Below are positions 45,689 through 58,200 of a stretch of DNA of 64,000 bases, one piece after another (the first letter of the stretch is position 1; every line of letters begins with the position of its first letter). Under the pieces are notes generated by a model. The model was not told where the DNA came from. It did no database searches and saw only the letters and a program-made list of their open reading frames with translations. Origin of the DNA: Cordia subcordata (Eukaryota; Streptophyta; Magnoliopsida; Boraginales; Cordiaceae); the NCBI GenBank assembly GCA_028554755.1, contig JAPTOF010000020.1, forward strand, positions 9,515,001 to 9,579,000, written 5' to 3'. Made by a program: the position numbers and the translations under genes.

Positions 45689-47186
45689 CTAATTTTCATG
45701 CAGTGGTTTGGTAAAAATATCAGCAAGTTGATGCAGAGAATCAACAAAATTAAGTACAACATCACCTCTTTGCACATGATCACGAATGAAATGATGCCTT
45801 ATTTCTATGTGCTTAGTCCTAGAATGTTGAATTGGATTTTTAGTGAGATTAATTGCACTTGTGTTGTCACACATCACTGGAACATGCTCAAATATAACAT
45901 CAAAGTCAAGCAAAGTTTGTTTCATCCAAAGAACTTGTGCAACACAATTTCCTACTGCAATATATTTTGCTTCAGCTGTTGAAAGTGCTACACTATTTTG
46001 CTTTATATTTGACCATGAAAGTAAGCAATTACCAAGAAAATGACAAGATCCACTAGTGCTTTTCCTATCGGTTTTACAACCAGCAAAGTCAGCTTCAGAG
46101 TAACCTAATAATTCAAAATTTGTTCCCTTAGGATACCAAAGCCCTAGATTTTGTGTTCCTTTAAGATATCTAAAAATCCTTTTAACAACAAGTGAATGAG
46201 ACTCTTTAGGACAAGATTGAAAACGTGCACACAAGCATACATCAAACATAATATCGGGTCTAGAGGTAGTTAGGTAAAGTAAGCTTCCGATCATACCTCT
46301 ATGCTTTTTTTCGTCCACCGACTTACCATTTTCATCTTTATCAAGCTTGGTGGAGGTGCTCATTAGAGTTCCAAACTCTTTTGCTCCATCAAATCCAAAC
46401 TTTTTGAGTAGTTCTTTTGTGTACTTAGCTTGGTTTATGAAAATTCCTTCTTTAGTTTGTTTGATTTGAAGACCAAGAAAGAATGTAAGTTCTCCCATTA
46501 TGCTCATTTAAAATTCACTGTGCATACACTTAGAAAAATTCTCACAAAGTGACTCATTAGTGGCACAAAAAATGATATCATCAACATATATTTGTACAAT
46601 AAGTCTATCTTTACCATCATTCTTTACAAATAACGTTGAATCAAGTTTACTTCTTGTAAAGCCTTTTTCAACCAAGAATCCACTTAATCTCTCATACCAT
46701 GCTCTAGGTGCTTAATTGAGTCCATATAATGCTTTTTCAAGCTTAAACACATGGTTGGGATGAAGAGGATCCTCAAATCCTGGAGGTTGAGCCAGATATA
46801 CTTCTTTATCAATATAGCCATTTAAGAAGACACTTTTCATTTCCATTTGATACAATTTGAAGTTCATAAAGCATGCAAAAGCAAGTAACGTTCTAATTGA
46901 TTCAAGTCTAGCAACAGAAGCAAAGGTTTCATTAGAATGAATACCTTCCTTCTTCTTGTTTATAACCTTGTGCAACAAATCTAGCCTTGTTTCTAGTTAC
47001 TGTGCGAGATTCATCTAACTTGTTTCCAAAGACCCATTTATTTTCAATTATAGATTGATTTCTAGGCTTTTCAACAAGTTTCCATACATTGTTTCTTTTG
47101 AATTGATTGAGTTCCTCTTGCATGGCATTTATCCAACTATCATCAAGTAAAGCATCATGTATACTTTTAGGTTCAATTTGAGACAA
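45689..47186 (-). pseudogene. Sirevirus RT and RNase H, minus strand
   Basis: RT starts at 47,186 (IEPKSIHDALLDDSWINAMQ) with KWVFGNKLDE and RFVAQGYKQEE, a frameshift near 46,955, then LESIRTLLAFACF, FLNGYIDKEVYLAQPPGF and LEKALYGLN plus a stop, then YVDDIIF near 46,585. A last open piece of 272 codons (46,507-45,689) holds the RT end and RNase H: GELTFFLGLQ, MIGSLLYLTTSRPDI, GYSEADFAGCKTDRKS, ALSTAEAKYIA, TKHIEIRHHFIRD and ADIFTKPL. It keeps one Glu of STAEAEY. This is the uninterrupted counterpart that shows where the solo LTR entered the other copies. Non-functional because of two stops and a frameshift. Confidence 0.9.
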
Positions 47187-47211
47187 GAAAACAAGATGAT
47201 TACATACATTC

Positions 47212-48760
47212 TCAAGGAGGATCTAGTTTCAACACATTTGGAAGGTTCACCAATAATTTGGGAAAGGGGGGGTGATAACCAACAAATTTATAGGTTTTTG
47301 GTAAGTTATCATGCTTATCATGTATCACATTTTCATCATCACATCGTTGATCCACATGCTCATCTTGTTTATCCTTATGGCATGCATCATTAAGTTCATT
47401 TCCTTTGTCTAGATCTAGATTACTCATATTCTTTTGAATGGTAACAATATCAACATCATCACATTTTGAATCAAAAACTCCTTCATCAAATTTCACATTT
47501 ATAGTTTCTTCAACAACCATGGTTCTTTTATTGTATACCCTATATGCTTTACTAGATGAAGAATATCCAAGAAATATGCCATCATCAGATTTTGCATCAA
47601 ATTTGCCAAGATTATCTTTTTCATTTAAGATAAAGCATGCACAACCAAAAGTTTTGAAATATGACATGTTTGGTTTTCTTCCTTTCCAAACTTCATATGG
47701 AGTGTTGTCAAGATCCTTCTGAATAATGCTACGATTAATCACATAACATGCGGTGCTTACGGCCTCGGCCCAAAAGTAGCTAGGAAAATTATTTTCACAA
47801 AGCATAGTTCTTGCCATTTCTTGTAAGGACCGATTTTTTCTTTCAACGACACCATTTTGTTGTGGTTTCTTGGTGCTGAAAAAGTATGAGAGATACCATT
47901 TTCTTCACAAAAAGATTTCATAGTAAGGTTTATAAACTCAGTACCTTTATCACTTCTTATGGTGGAAATCAAATATCCTTTTTCATTTTGAACACATTTA
48001 TAAAATTTTATAAACTCATTTGGCGTGTCATTTTTGTGAGCTAAAAAAATTACCCAAGTAAATCTAGAAAAATCATCAACAATCACATAAGCATACAATT
48101 TTCCACCCAAGCTAGCAACCCTATTAGGTCCAAATAAATCCATATGTAAAAGTTCTAAAGGTCTTGACGTAGAAATCATATTCTTGCTTTTGAAAGATTC
48201 TCGAGTTTGTTTGCCAAGTTTACATGCATGACACACATTATTACCAACATATTTAACTTTAGGCAATCCTCTAACAAGATCAAGATTAGCAAGTTTATTT
48301 ATAGAGTCCACATTAGCATGTCCTATTCTTCTATGCCAAATCCATGTATTTTCATTCATAGTACTTAAGCATTTTACATCTTGGTCATGCAAGTCATCAA
48401 AGTCAAAAGTATACACATTACCATGCCTCATACCAACAAATATGACATTGCCACATTTATCAACTATCTCACATGAAGAAACTTTAAAGTTAACAAATAA
48501 ACTTTTATCACATAGTTGACTAATACTAAGCAAGTTGTGTTTCAAGCCATGTACGAGTAAAACATTCTCAATACACAATGTAGATTTGTTACCAACATCT
48601 CCAATTCCAATGATTCTTTCTTTAGAGTTATCACCGAATGTGACAAATCTACCATTCTTTTCCTTGAGTGACAGAAACTTTGATTTGTCATCCATCATGT
48701 GCCTTCAGTGTCCGCTATCCAAGAACCATTTTCCACTATTCTCGGAAGATGCAAGGCAAA
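47212..48760 (-). pseudogene. Sirevirus protease and integrase, minus strand
   Basis: The protease begins near 48,735 with WFLDSGH, then an in-frame TGA where family members have a Cys/Ser codon, then RHMMDDKSK. The frame is open from 48,698 to 47,757 (313 codons). It carries GAG-pre-integrase WIWHRRIGHANVDS (both zinc His present) and CHACKLGKQ. The integrase core has HMDLFGPNRV, VIVDDFSRFTWV and IRSDKGTEF. A missing base near 47,868 shifts the frame just before NGVVERK, so the catalytic Glu is out of frame. The C-terminal part continues 47,817-47,212 (CYVINRSI, KPNMSYFKTFGC, DDGIFLGYSS). Confidence 0.9.
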
Positions 48761-48775
48761 CCTACAAAATTCGAA

Positions 48776-49895
48776 TCAAGCATGAGTTGGTACCCAAGGC
48801 TTGTTGGGTCCTTGAACATTAGTTTTAGTTCCCTTAGGAACCCATCTCAAATTATACATTTTCTCACCATATTTTCTTATGAACCATTTATGTGAAGCAT
48901 GACCATTTTTACAACAGTAGTTGCAAGCAACTTTAGGAGCACTTGATGAGGATGCTTTAATAAAATACCTTTTATAATGATCATTTCTCTTTTTGAGACT
49001 TTTTGTGTCTTTTGAAAAATAAGCCTTGGAAGAGTTTGGTGTTTTTTTCAAAAAACTTTATGTAGGATTTTTGTTTTGAGTAAGAATCAAATCCAATTCT
49101 GGCTTTATCAAAAACACATCGTTGTTTTCCAAGCAAGGCATCTTAGTTTTTGGTTCCATTTGTAAATTTTGAAACCACATTTTCCAAATTATTGACTTTT
49201 GTTTTCAAGTCCTCATTTTCCTTTTGTAAATCAATGTTGGTTTTTCTCTTTTCCAAATTCTTTTTCAAGTCCTCATTTTTAATATAGGCATCATGCAATT
49301 GATTTTCAAGATATATAACATTTTTCTTGAGCTCCTTATTTTTGTTAACTACCTTTTTGAATTCTATAAGTATTTCATTGTACATTTCTTCTAGTTCGTT
49401 ACAAGTGCTATTTTCATCACAAAAGACATAGTCTGAACTTACCTCTTCTTCTTCTTTTGCCATGAGACATAGGTTGGCTCCCTCTTCTACAACTGAGTCT
49501 TCTTCTTCACCACTTGACTCCGAGTCACTCCAAGTAGCCTTTAATGCTTTCTTTTTGAATTTCTTTGCATCCTTCTTTCTAAGTGTACACTTAGCTTTGA
49601 CATGTCCAGGTTTCTTACATTTAAAACAAATTAATTCTTTACTAGTCTCACCTTTACTTACCTCTCTCTTTTGTCCCTTATTTGGATTGAACTTTGGCTT
49701 CCTCATGAATCTCTTGAATTTGGAGAACATAGCCATTTCATCGTCATCTTCACTCTCACTTTTAGTTGTTGACTCTTCTTGTGGTGTGGCCTTGAGAGCA
49801 GTGTTTTTGTTGATCTTAGATTGTCATTCCAGCTCCTTGAGCTCCAATTCATGCGTCATGAGTGATTCGACAAGTTCACTCAATTGTAAAGTATT
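48776..49895 (-). pseudogene. Sirevirus gag 3' part, minus strand
   Basis: Starts after the solo LTR. It shows an intact first CCHC knuckle CFKCKKPGHVKAKC (49,736-49,143 piece), then an acidic linker (SESSGEEEDS), a long coiled coil (LEEMYNEILIEFKKVVNKNK onward), a stop near 49,150, and a second knuckle CNYCCKNGHASHKW in which the last Cys is Trp (49,051-48,776). The two knuckles bind element RNA in the family. Confidence 0.85.
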
Positions 49896-49900
49896 GAGAT

Positions 49901-51699
49901 TGATGTGTCTGTTTTGTGTGTTTATATTTTGCAATTATATACTTGTTTTGAGGTGTTTTGAGCTTCATTTGATGTATTAGTTTAACATTTAGGTCATACT
50001 CATTCATATTAGGGTCTACACGTTCATAGTTGAACTTAGGACTTAAATGCTACACTAATGTACGTTTCTTGCTTGTTTAAGGTGTGATTTGGGAAGATAA
50101 TTGGAGCTTAACTGAGGGTGATTGAAGTGTGGAACAAATCCAAGGGTGTTTTGGATGCAAAGGAATGAAGAAAAGTGCTTTTGGAAATGGCCGGAAGAAA
50201 GAAGGAGCGACCGAGGCGAAACTGAGCGCAACGTGAGCCAAATTCGGATCTTGCAACCTAAAAAGGACATGGAAAAATTTTGGATACATTTTAGGGTGCA
50301 AAATATGGCTTGGGAGATCCCCCACGACGATACAAAGCCATAGAAAAAAACGGTGCGCGAATCGGAGCTAAAACGAGCAAGATATGACCATTTTACTATC
50401 AAGATCGGTTAGCCTCTGTATAGGCCGGACGACCAAGCCGGTCGACCGGCCAGATCAAAACCTGGGCCAATTTTGGCCGGATGACTTAGGCCCAAAGCCG
50501 GTCGACCGGCTGGGCCCCCGACTGGACGCGTTGAAAGCTTTATTTAAGCCACTTTTCAGCCCTTTTAAGGGGAGGAACTTTTATTTCTTAAACCCTAATA
50601 AACCCTAACCTCGACCCACTACACAAACCACCCTAAACCACCATCTAAACCCCACACCAAGCAAGGATTGAAGCAGCAAACAAAGAATTGAAGGATTTGT
50701 ACGGATTTGGAAGCAAGAATTTAGGAAGTTCTTCTTGTTCTTTCTCTATTTCTTGTAAATATGTTGCTAGATTAGGCTAGATTTAGGGTTGATTGTTATT
50801 GTATATTAGATTAGGGCATTGAATAATGGATTTGTGTAGATATTTGGCTCTTAATACATATTTATTTACATAAATTTATGGCATGATTCAATATGTCTAT
50901 GTATTGGAAATCAAGCATGTCTATGTGTTTGTTAAAATGCCTAAGTGAATATGCATGTGTTATTTGTGCTTCAAATGCTCTTATCTACTTATTTGGGTGA
51001 TGTGATTGTGCGTAATCTCATGGCTTTGCTTAGTAGAGTAGGCTTTAGCTTTAAATCCAGCTAATAGGTTACATGCTTTGCTTAGTCGAGTTTAAGTGCT
51101 AGTCCTTGGCTTTAAATCCAGCCAAGCAGATAAGTTAACCTAGACTAGAGTATCCCTCATCCACGTTAGTGTTGGTTAATTGAGCCTTAATTTCACGTAG
51201 TGTTTAGATGCTAGTCCTTGGCTTTAAACCCAGCCAAGAGGATAAGTTCTACACAAGAATTGCGTAGGCTAGGAGGGATTGGCCCTTAGCTTTAAATCCA
51301 GCTAATGGGTTAAACCACTAGTATTGGTTAGGAGAACCCCCGATCAACACAACGACAATAGAAGTCTCGAGCCTTAGATAGACCTCATCCGTTCTCATAG
51401 CCCAAGTCTAGTTGCAATGCAATCGCCCTAGGTCCCCCTTCTTCTTTATTAGTATCTCCTTCCTTAGTTTGGCTCCCTTAAGTTCCTCCATAGATTAGTT
51501 TATTTTCTTTTTTTTCCGAGTTCCCTTCCATCTCAAAGTAAGTACACACACGCACGTAGCTAGTTTGAGGCACCCCAGTACACAGAAACTAAACTAAGGT
51601 AGCCTCCCTGTGGATTCGACCCCGCACTTCCACACACTGTACTGCACACGTCCCGTGCACTTACGAGCTATTAAGGCTTGTGCTCAAATAGCAATATCA
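49901..51699. mobile_element. Solo LTR, 1,799 bp, inside Sirevirus gag
   Basis: Starts TGATGTGTCTG and ends AATATCA. It has a perfect 5-bp target-site duplication GAGAT (49,896-49,900 and 51,700-51,704). The uninterrupted inverted copy at about 63,960 shows the empty site. It contains two perfect CCGGTCGACCGG palindromes (50,438-50,449; 50,498-50,509). Repeated GGCTTTAAATCCAGC words occur at 51,048-51,310. No coding region. It is related to the solo LTRs at 15,814 and 28,213 by shared termini and internal words. Confidence 0.85.
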
Positions 51700-51704
51700 G
51701 AGAT

Positions 51705-52280
51705 CTCTAAACTCCTTGATGGCTGTTGTCTTTGGTAGCCAAGCCATTGGTAAGCTTCTGAAGAGCTTTCTCACAAGTTCGTATTTTCATAATTCTTGCC
51801 AAGAGACTTTTAGAGAGTTAACAATTTCAATAAACCTTGAAACATTTGTTCAATATTTTCATCAGAAAGCATGGAGAACATTTCATATTTATGTACAAAC
51901 ATGCTAATCCTAGTCTCTTTAAATTGATTTGTGCCCTCACGAGTGACCTCTAATTGGTCCCATATTTCCTTTACTGTGGTGCACCCTATAATTTTGTCGA
52001 ATTTGAAAGGATCTAAAGCAAGGTAAAGATAGTGAATGGCATTAGCATTTGGTTCAGCAAGTTTTATATCATCTTTATCCCATTCTTCTTCTGGTTTTGG
52101 AACTTTTATACCATTGACCTCCTTAGATGGAATACTAGGTCCATTCACTATGGTTTTCCATGCAACATAATCATTGGCTTGCAAAAATATTCTCATTCTA
52201 ACTTTCCAAAATGCATAGTTTGTACCATCGAAGTATGGAACCCTAGTGGTGGAAGGACCTTCCTAAATTCTATGTGCCAT
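51705..52280 (-). pseudogene. Sirevirus gag 5' part, minus strand
   Basis: ATG at 52,280-52,278 (MAHRI), then an in-frame TAG, then the conserved gag start with PYFDGTNYAFWKVRMRIFL and, from 52,196, an open 128-codon piece (ANDYVAWKTIVNGP, EEEWDKDDIKLAEPNANAIH, KEIWDQLEVTREGTNQF). A shift near 51,840 ends that frame. The remaining gag is found beyond the solo LTR. The truncated copies at 12,250 and 24,645 begin at the LEVT position of this protein. Confidence 0.85.
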
Positions 52281-52343
52281 TATATTTAGCTCTAGACAGT
52301 TAAGTCAAATTACACAATAATGCAAATAATGTGTAGAGCACTC

Positions 52344-52356
52344 GACTCTGATACCA
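52344..52356 (-). promoter_or_regulatory. Primer-binding site, tRNA-Met type
   Basis: The plus strand reads ACTCTGATACCAC. The minus strand therefore reads GTGGTATCAGAGT, containing the TGGTATCAGAG core used by plant copia elements. It is 2 nt from the 5' LTR. Confidence 0.85.
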
Positions 52357-52358
52357 CG

Positions 52359-53966
52359 TGTTGCCCAGAAAATGAATCCAAGAGGGGGGTGAATTGGATT
52401 ATTAGCACAATTAACAAATTAAAAATCTTAACAATAATCTCAACCAAAATCGCATGCAACAATGAAAATAAGTACTTGAAAGTTAAAGAGAGTAGAGTCG
52501 AGAATATCAAACACAGTGATTTAGAGTGGTTCAAACTCCCGAGGGCCTAGTCCACTACCTAAGGTCTCCCCTTAGGGTTTCGGAAACTCCACTAATGAAT
52601 CGGCTTCTTACTTAGTACGTTGTAGAAGCGTACAACAACGATTACAACCCTTACTTCTCCACAAGGACCACAAGTATAACCCTATTCTTGAGGATTTCAA
52701 CCCTTCACTCTTGAGAATGGTTCCTCACACCTATGCTACCCAAGAGTAAAGAAATTCACTCCCAAATATGATAGTAAAGTGTTTGATATACAATGAACTT
52801 TTTATGAGCAAGAATGCAAAGGTTTTTAAACCTTCCTTTGTTGCTCTAAGCAGATAAGCAATTTATGAAGTTCAAGAGAAAAATTGTTCTTAAATGCCAA
52901 TGATATACAATTAATGAAGGTTACAATTAATAAAGCAAGATTGCAATAGATGAAGCAAATTAAATGCAAGGGAGCTGTGTGAGATGTTTTTGAACGAGTT
53001 ATCTTTGAGTTGGGAGGGATATGATATATTTATTAGCCAAAAAACCAAGTCTCACAACGGTCAATTTTTTTTTAAAGCAACACAGAGGGACAATTGGAGC
53101 ACACTACTGGTCGACCCCCTAAGTGTTCCGATAGTTCCAAAGGCCAAAAGGCCTGATAGGAACACTCTACTGGTTAACCGCCTGAGTGTTCTGGTAAAGC
53201 ACTCATGCTCTCTGTTTTTGCTGGAAGACACTACCGGTCGACCTTCTAAGTAGGCCAGTAGTTGTAGAAAAAGTTGAAAAAGTTGTTTTAACTTTTTACG
53301 AAAAAGTTGTTTTAACTTTTTACGAAAAAGTTGTTATATATCAAGTCAACAGTAAAAGCGTTTCTCTGCAAAATTTTGAAGCTCAAGACAATTACTTATA
53401 TAGCATATATCTTATCTCATAAATGGAATATCAACCAACTTGCATAAACATTAAATGCAAAGCTAAAACTTGCACACAATCAAGATTTTTTTACAGATTT
53501 TGCATGGGGAATGGGTATATGCAAGTTGTTTGCCTATAGATACATATATAGAACAAAATAGCTTAAGTATAGAGCCTATATATGCACTTTTACTGCAGTT
53601 CGATGCAGGTATATTCATATATATATATATAGACAAGCATATATAAAAATCAACATAACAATAAATGCTGAAGTTATAGTATATGCCATAGTATGAGTTT
53701 TCTGCATGAACCTTTTGAAAGCAAGTGTAGGCATGCATTTAGAAGAAAGCTCAAGATATATGCATACAATGCTCTAAGTTTTTGAGCTTCATAGACAGTT
53801 GCTTATGTACGAAGATTAACTAGACAAGATCTAAAGGACAAAAACTAATTCTCCAAGAAATCTTCATAATCTCCATGCTCCATGCATCATTTCCTTTGCT
53901 CAAAGGCCTTTACCTAGCTTAAGCTATAAGATATTTAATGGTAGCAATTTTCAAAGTGCAATTATC
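52359..53966 (-). repeat. 5' LTR of the minus-strand Sirevirus, outer end missing
   Basis: Starts (plus strand) TGTTGCCCAG as in the left LTR and follows it with visible divergence, including an inserted duplication of AAAGTTGTTTTAACTTTTTA near 53,290. It stops at GTGCAATTAT (53,966), where Athila gag sequence begins; the last roughly 20-45 bp of the LTR are absent. Confidence 0.85.
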
Positions 53967-54090
53967 ACATTTTGCCCACTTTTCGAGAATTGGAGAATGA
54001 GGACCTGCACAAGCCCTTAAAGGAGTTCAATATTGTTTGTTTACCAATCAAACTAAGAGCATTCCCTTTCTTTTTCCGTTTAATCCCTGT
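53967..54090 (+). repeat. Athila gag fragment abutting the Sirevirus
   Basis: Matches 55,545-55,640 and 41,785-41,865 (TTTTGCCCACTTTTCGAG, GGAGTTCAATATTGTTTG). It repeats about 95 bp that also stand left of the Sirevirus, then continues past that break with CAAACTAAGAGCATTCCC. So it is not a simple target-site duplication. Confidence 0.7.
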
Positions 54091-55219
54091 AGAGGCATTG
54101 TGCTTAATGATGTAATTTTATTCTAGAAGGAAAAGATTTATTTTGGAAGAAGTTTATTTTGGTTAGGACATGTTTTTATGAGACTTACCTTATCTTTTAG
54201 ACTAGCATTGAAGAGTTAAAATATTGGTTAGGAACTCTTAGGGTTATATTACTCCCTAGTGCCTCCACAGGGATTAATGTTTCCACTTTTCAGACTCATT
54301 TTTCAGCAAATTTTATTTTTTATAATGAGGCTCTTCAAGGCTTGTATGGATTGCTAAACATTTTCATCTAGCTTGGGATTAATTCAAGTTTGAGGTTCTT
54401 CACTGATCCATGAGATTTAACTGATTCTCTCATCTCATTTATTTTTTGATATATATATGTTTTCTGCTAATTAATACTATTGTGTGATTATTCAATTTTG
54501 CGTGCAATTGATTAATTGCTAGATAGTAGGTGGCCAAATTAATTAGATAGTTAATCTAATTAAAATAGTGGTGAACCGGTTTCTCGAAAAAACATATAAT
54601 CCAACTGAGCGATTGCCGTGAGAAATTTGACTTTTAGAATCAGGTCCATTGAGAGCTTGTTAACGTTACCTTTACATAGAACTTGTGGGCATCTCCGGGG
54701 ATTAGATCGTCTATTAGTTAAGGTAGTAATTGGGGAGAGAGTGAGGAGTTCTTGAACCGTTACCAACGCTGAAAGTAAAGATTAGATTGTTAGGCCGTGC
54801 CAATCATCATAACTAATTTATCAAAAAACGTGAGAGCCATCCTTGCATCTAGGATCGAATTTGTAGGCCTAAAGAATTATACCCTAGGCTAAGTCTCAAA
54901 ATCATTGAATTCCTTTTATTGTCATTTTTCTAATTTTTTATTTGAATTTTTAATATAATTTTCACAGTTGTTAGTTACTTTTTGTTTTCTGTTGCCGTGA
55001 CCTCATCTAAGGAGATTATCGTTCTTTCTTTTCTACGTTTACAATTTTTTTAGTTTATTGCATTAAACCTCTCCCCGAACCATTAGAATTCATTGTTTGA
55101 TGCACTTGGCATAAAATATAATTGTTACATGGTCTCTATGGGTTCGACTCGACTCATCACTTGCACAAAATCGTGAGGTAAGAGTTTGACATAATTTTTG
55201 GTAGTTTTGACACCTATCA
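54091..55219 (+). repeat. LTR of Athila-type element, copy 2, 5'-truncated
   Basis: Aligns with about 40,352-41,462 with scattered substitutions and ends CACCTATCA. A PBS-like sequence follows at 55,225-55,242 (TGGTGTCATTGCTGGGGA). The first roughly 270 bp of the LTR are missing. Confidence 0.8.
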
Positions 55220-55261
55220 AAATTTGGTGTCATTGCTGGGGACTAGTGCTAACTTTTTCTT

Positions 55262-58200
55262 TTTATGACCAAGTCTGAACATACAGGCGAACTGCTATTT
55301 GATCCAGAGATTGAAAAGACTATAAAAAAGCTTAGGAAAAGATGTAAAAGCATGGAAAAAGCAAGAAGAACAAATCGGTACATCACAAAATCAATTGAGT
55401 GAGTTCGAAAGCGAAGAAGAGATGGCCAAAAACAATCAAACATTATGAGAATTTGTTGCTAATCCCGTAAACCAACAGCCACTTTGCATCACATATCTAG
55501 CTCTTAATGCATATTTCAAGCCAAAAACAGGCTTAATTCACCTTTTGCCCACTTTTCGAGAATTGGAGAATGAGGACTCACATAAGATCTTAAAGGAGTT
55601 CAATATTGTTTGTTTACCAAATCAAACTAAGAGCATTCCCTTTCTCTTTGGCGGACATTGTGAAAGATTGACTTTTCTACCTACTATTTAGCTCCATAAC
55701 CACTTGGGAAGAGATGGCGAGAGCTTTCCTGGATAAGTTTTTCCCTGCTTCAAGAGTTATCGTGATAAGAAAGGAAATAAGTGCTATCAAGCAAAAAGAT
55801 TTTGAGTTACTCTATGATTATTGGGAAAGGTTCAAGAGACTCTGTGCGAGTTGTCCTTAACATGGAGTTTCTAAACAATCTTTGATTCAATACTTTTATA
55901 AATGCTTGTTACTTATAGAATGAAGGATGATGGACACTGCTAGGGATGAGCGCTCGTAAATATAACACCGACAGCCGTTAGAGAACTCATCTCCATCATG
56001 GCCGCAAATTTCCAATAATTTGGGAATAGACAAGAACCTTCAAGGAGGCTAAACGACGTAAATGTCTCATCTCTTGAATAAAAAATCACTCACTTAACCT
56101 TTTTTGGTGCAAAGTTTAGTTTCAGGTGGAGTTCCCAAAGTGTGTGGAATGTGTTCAATGGTTGCTTATTCTATGGACATGTGCCTAACGCTTCAAGAAG
56201 AAAATCCGGAGCAAGCTAATGCCTTAGGAGGATTTCTAGGTCCCTCACAAAAAGGGTATGACTCGTATTCAAATACATATAATCTGGGTTGGAGGGACCA
56301 TCTGAACTTGAGCTGTGGAATGAGGCCGCTTAATCCACCTTAATTCAGCTGCGACTACCACCACCTCTGCCATAACAACTGCCTTCCAATCCCTGTGCTT
56401 CTCTTGAGAATATTGTTAAATCTCTTGTTCTTAGCACCCAACAAGTTCAATAGGAGGAAAGAGTGAGCATCAACAATTTGGAAGGTCAAGTTAGTCGATT
56501 GTCGAGTTCCCTTAGTAGGTTAGAGTCCCAAGGTAGGCTTTCTTCACAGACCGTAGTCAATGCCAAGCAAAATGTAAGTGTAGTGACCATACGGAGTGGA
56601 AAACAATTGCTGGACAATCCACCATATTAGACTAGGCGTAGCCACATCCAAGAGACAAGGGTTGAAACAAAAGCTAAACTGGAAAAAGAAGTTGCTGTCC
56701 AAGGCAAAAAAAGAGGTGACTAGCAAAGAAATTGAAGAGAAAAAAAAGCCAAGAACTAATGTTGAAGCCTCCACTTCCTGCAAGGTTAGCAAAATCCAAA
56801 AAAGAGAAAAAGGAGAAGAAGATTTTTGTTGTCTTTCACAAGATAGAAATCAATATTCCCTTACTTGAGGCGATAAAACAAGTCCCTCATTATGCCAAAT
56901 TCCTCAAATAATTGTGTGCAAATAAGAAGAAGCTTGTTGGTAACGAAAGAATAAGTGTGGGGAAAATGTTTCTGCTGTACTAGGAAGGAAGTTGCCACCA
57001 AAATGCAAAGATCCAGGTATGTTTGCAATTTCTTGCGAAATAGGTACCTTAGACATAGAAAGGGCTATGTGTGATCTTGTTGCATCTATAAATGTTAAAC
57101 CTAAATCAATTTACTCTACTTTGAATGTGGGACCTTGAAAAGAAACTGGCATAGTTATTCAATTAGTTGATAGGTCCATAGTCTTTCCTTAGGGGCAAAG
57201 AGTTGGTAAATTGGTTTTTCCCGCTGATTTTTATATTCTTGAAATAAAAGAAGACCCTTCTTCCAATTCTTCTAAACTCCTATTAAGTTGACCTTTTATT
57301 AGCACTGCTAGAGCAAAAATTGATATGCATAATGGTACCTTGACGTTGGAACTTAATAGTGATGTGGTTAGATTTAATGTTTATAATGCCATGAAATATT
57401 CTAGCAAGGTTTCTTGCATATTTAGTTTGGAAATATATGATCCGGTGCTTACAGGTATGTATGAATTTTGGGATCAAAAGTTGCTTGGTTACTTGGAGGG
57501 TGATAAATTGCTTATTGCTATTTGCAAAAGTCTAACTCTTGAGAATTTGCGAGAATTTGAAGATTTTTTTTTTCGTAGGTGATTAATTACAATAGATGAT
57601 TAGCATCTTGGAAGGAAAGAAGCCATGGAGGTATGATACACCAACTCTTGAGTTTCTGGCTTCTCACACAAAACTTTTACCTTCTATCTTGTAGGCACCA
57701 CAATTGGAGTTGAAGTAGTTGTCCAACCATCTCAAGTATGCTTACTTGGGTGAAAAGAAGACCTTACTCGTGATAATTTCAAGCAAGCTAACAATTTTGA
57801 AGGAAGAAAAGTGTATCTAGGTTTTGAAAGAGAACAAGGAAGCCATTGGATGGACTATTATGGATATCAAGGGTTTGAGCCCCTCTATGTGCATGCATAT
57901 AATACTATTGGAGAAAGATTGCAAGACAAGTAAGGAGGCTTAACGTTGACTTAATCCACCAGTCATGGAGGTTGTAAAGAAAGAGATCTTAAAACTCCTT
58001 TATACAGGTATGATTTACCCCATTTTCAATAGTAAATAGGTAAGTCAGGTCCAAGTTGTCTCGTAAGAAAACAAGTATCATTATGATTGAGAACGCGGAA
58101 GGTAAGCTAGTACCGGCCCGAGTTCAAAACGGGTGAAAGGGTTTGTATTAACTACCAAAAATTAAATGCAGCCACAAGAACATATCACTTTTCCCTTCCC

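Larger units (their letters stand above)
41866..53966 (-). mobile_element. Sirevirus-type Ty1/copia element, nearly complete, minus strand
   Basis: Two direct LTRs (41,866-43,487 and 52,359-53,966), a tRNA-Met-type PBS beside the right LTR and PPT beside the left LTR, and between them gag, protease, integrase, RT, RNase H and an env-like ORF, all on the minus strand. It is of the same family as the truncated copies at 12,250, 24,645 and 60,659. Gag is split by a solo LTR (49,901-51,699). Stops and frameshifts are scattered, and the right LTR lost its last roughly 20 bp. No target-site duplication, because the right end is truncated. Confidence 0.9.
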
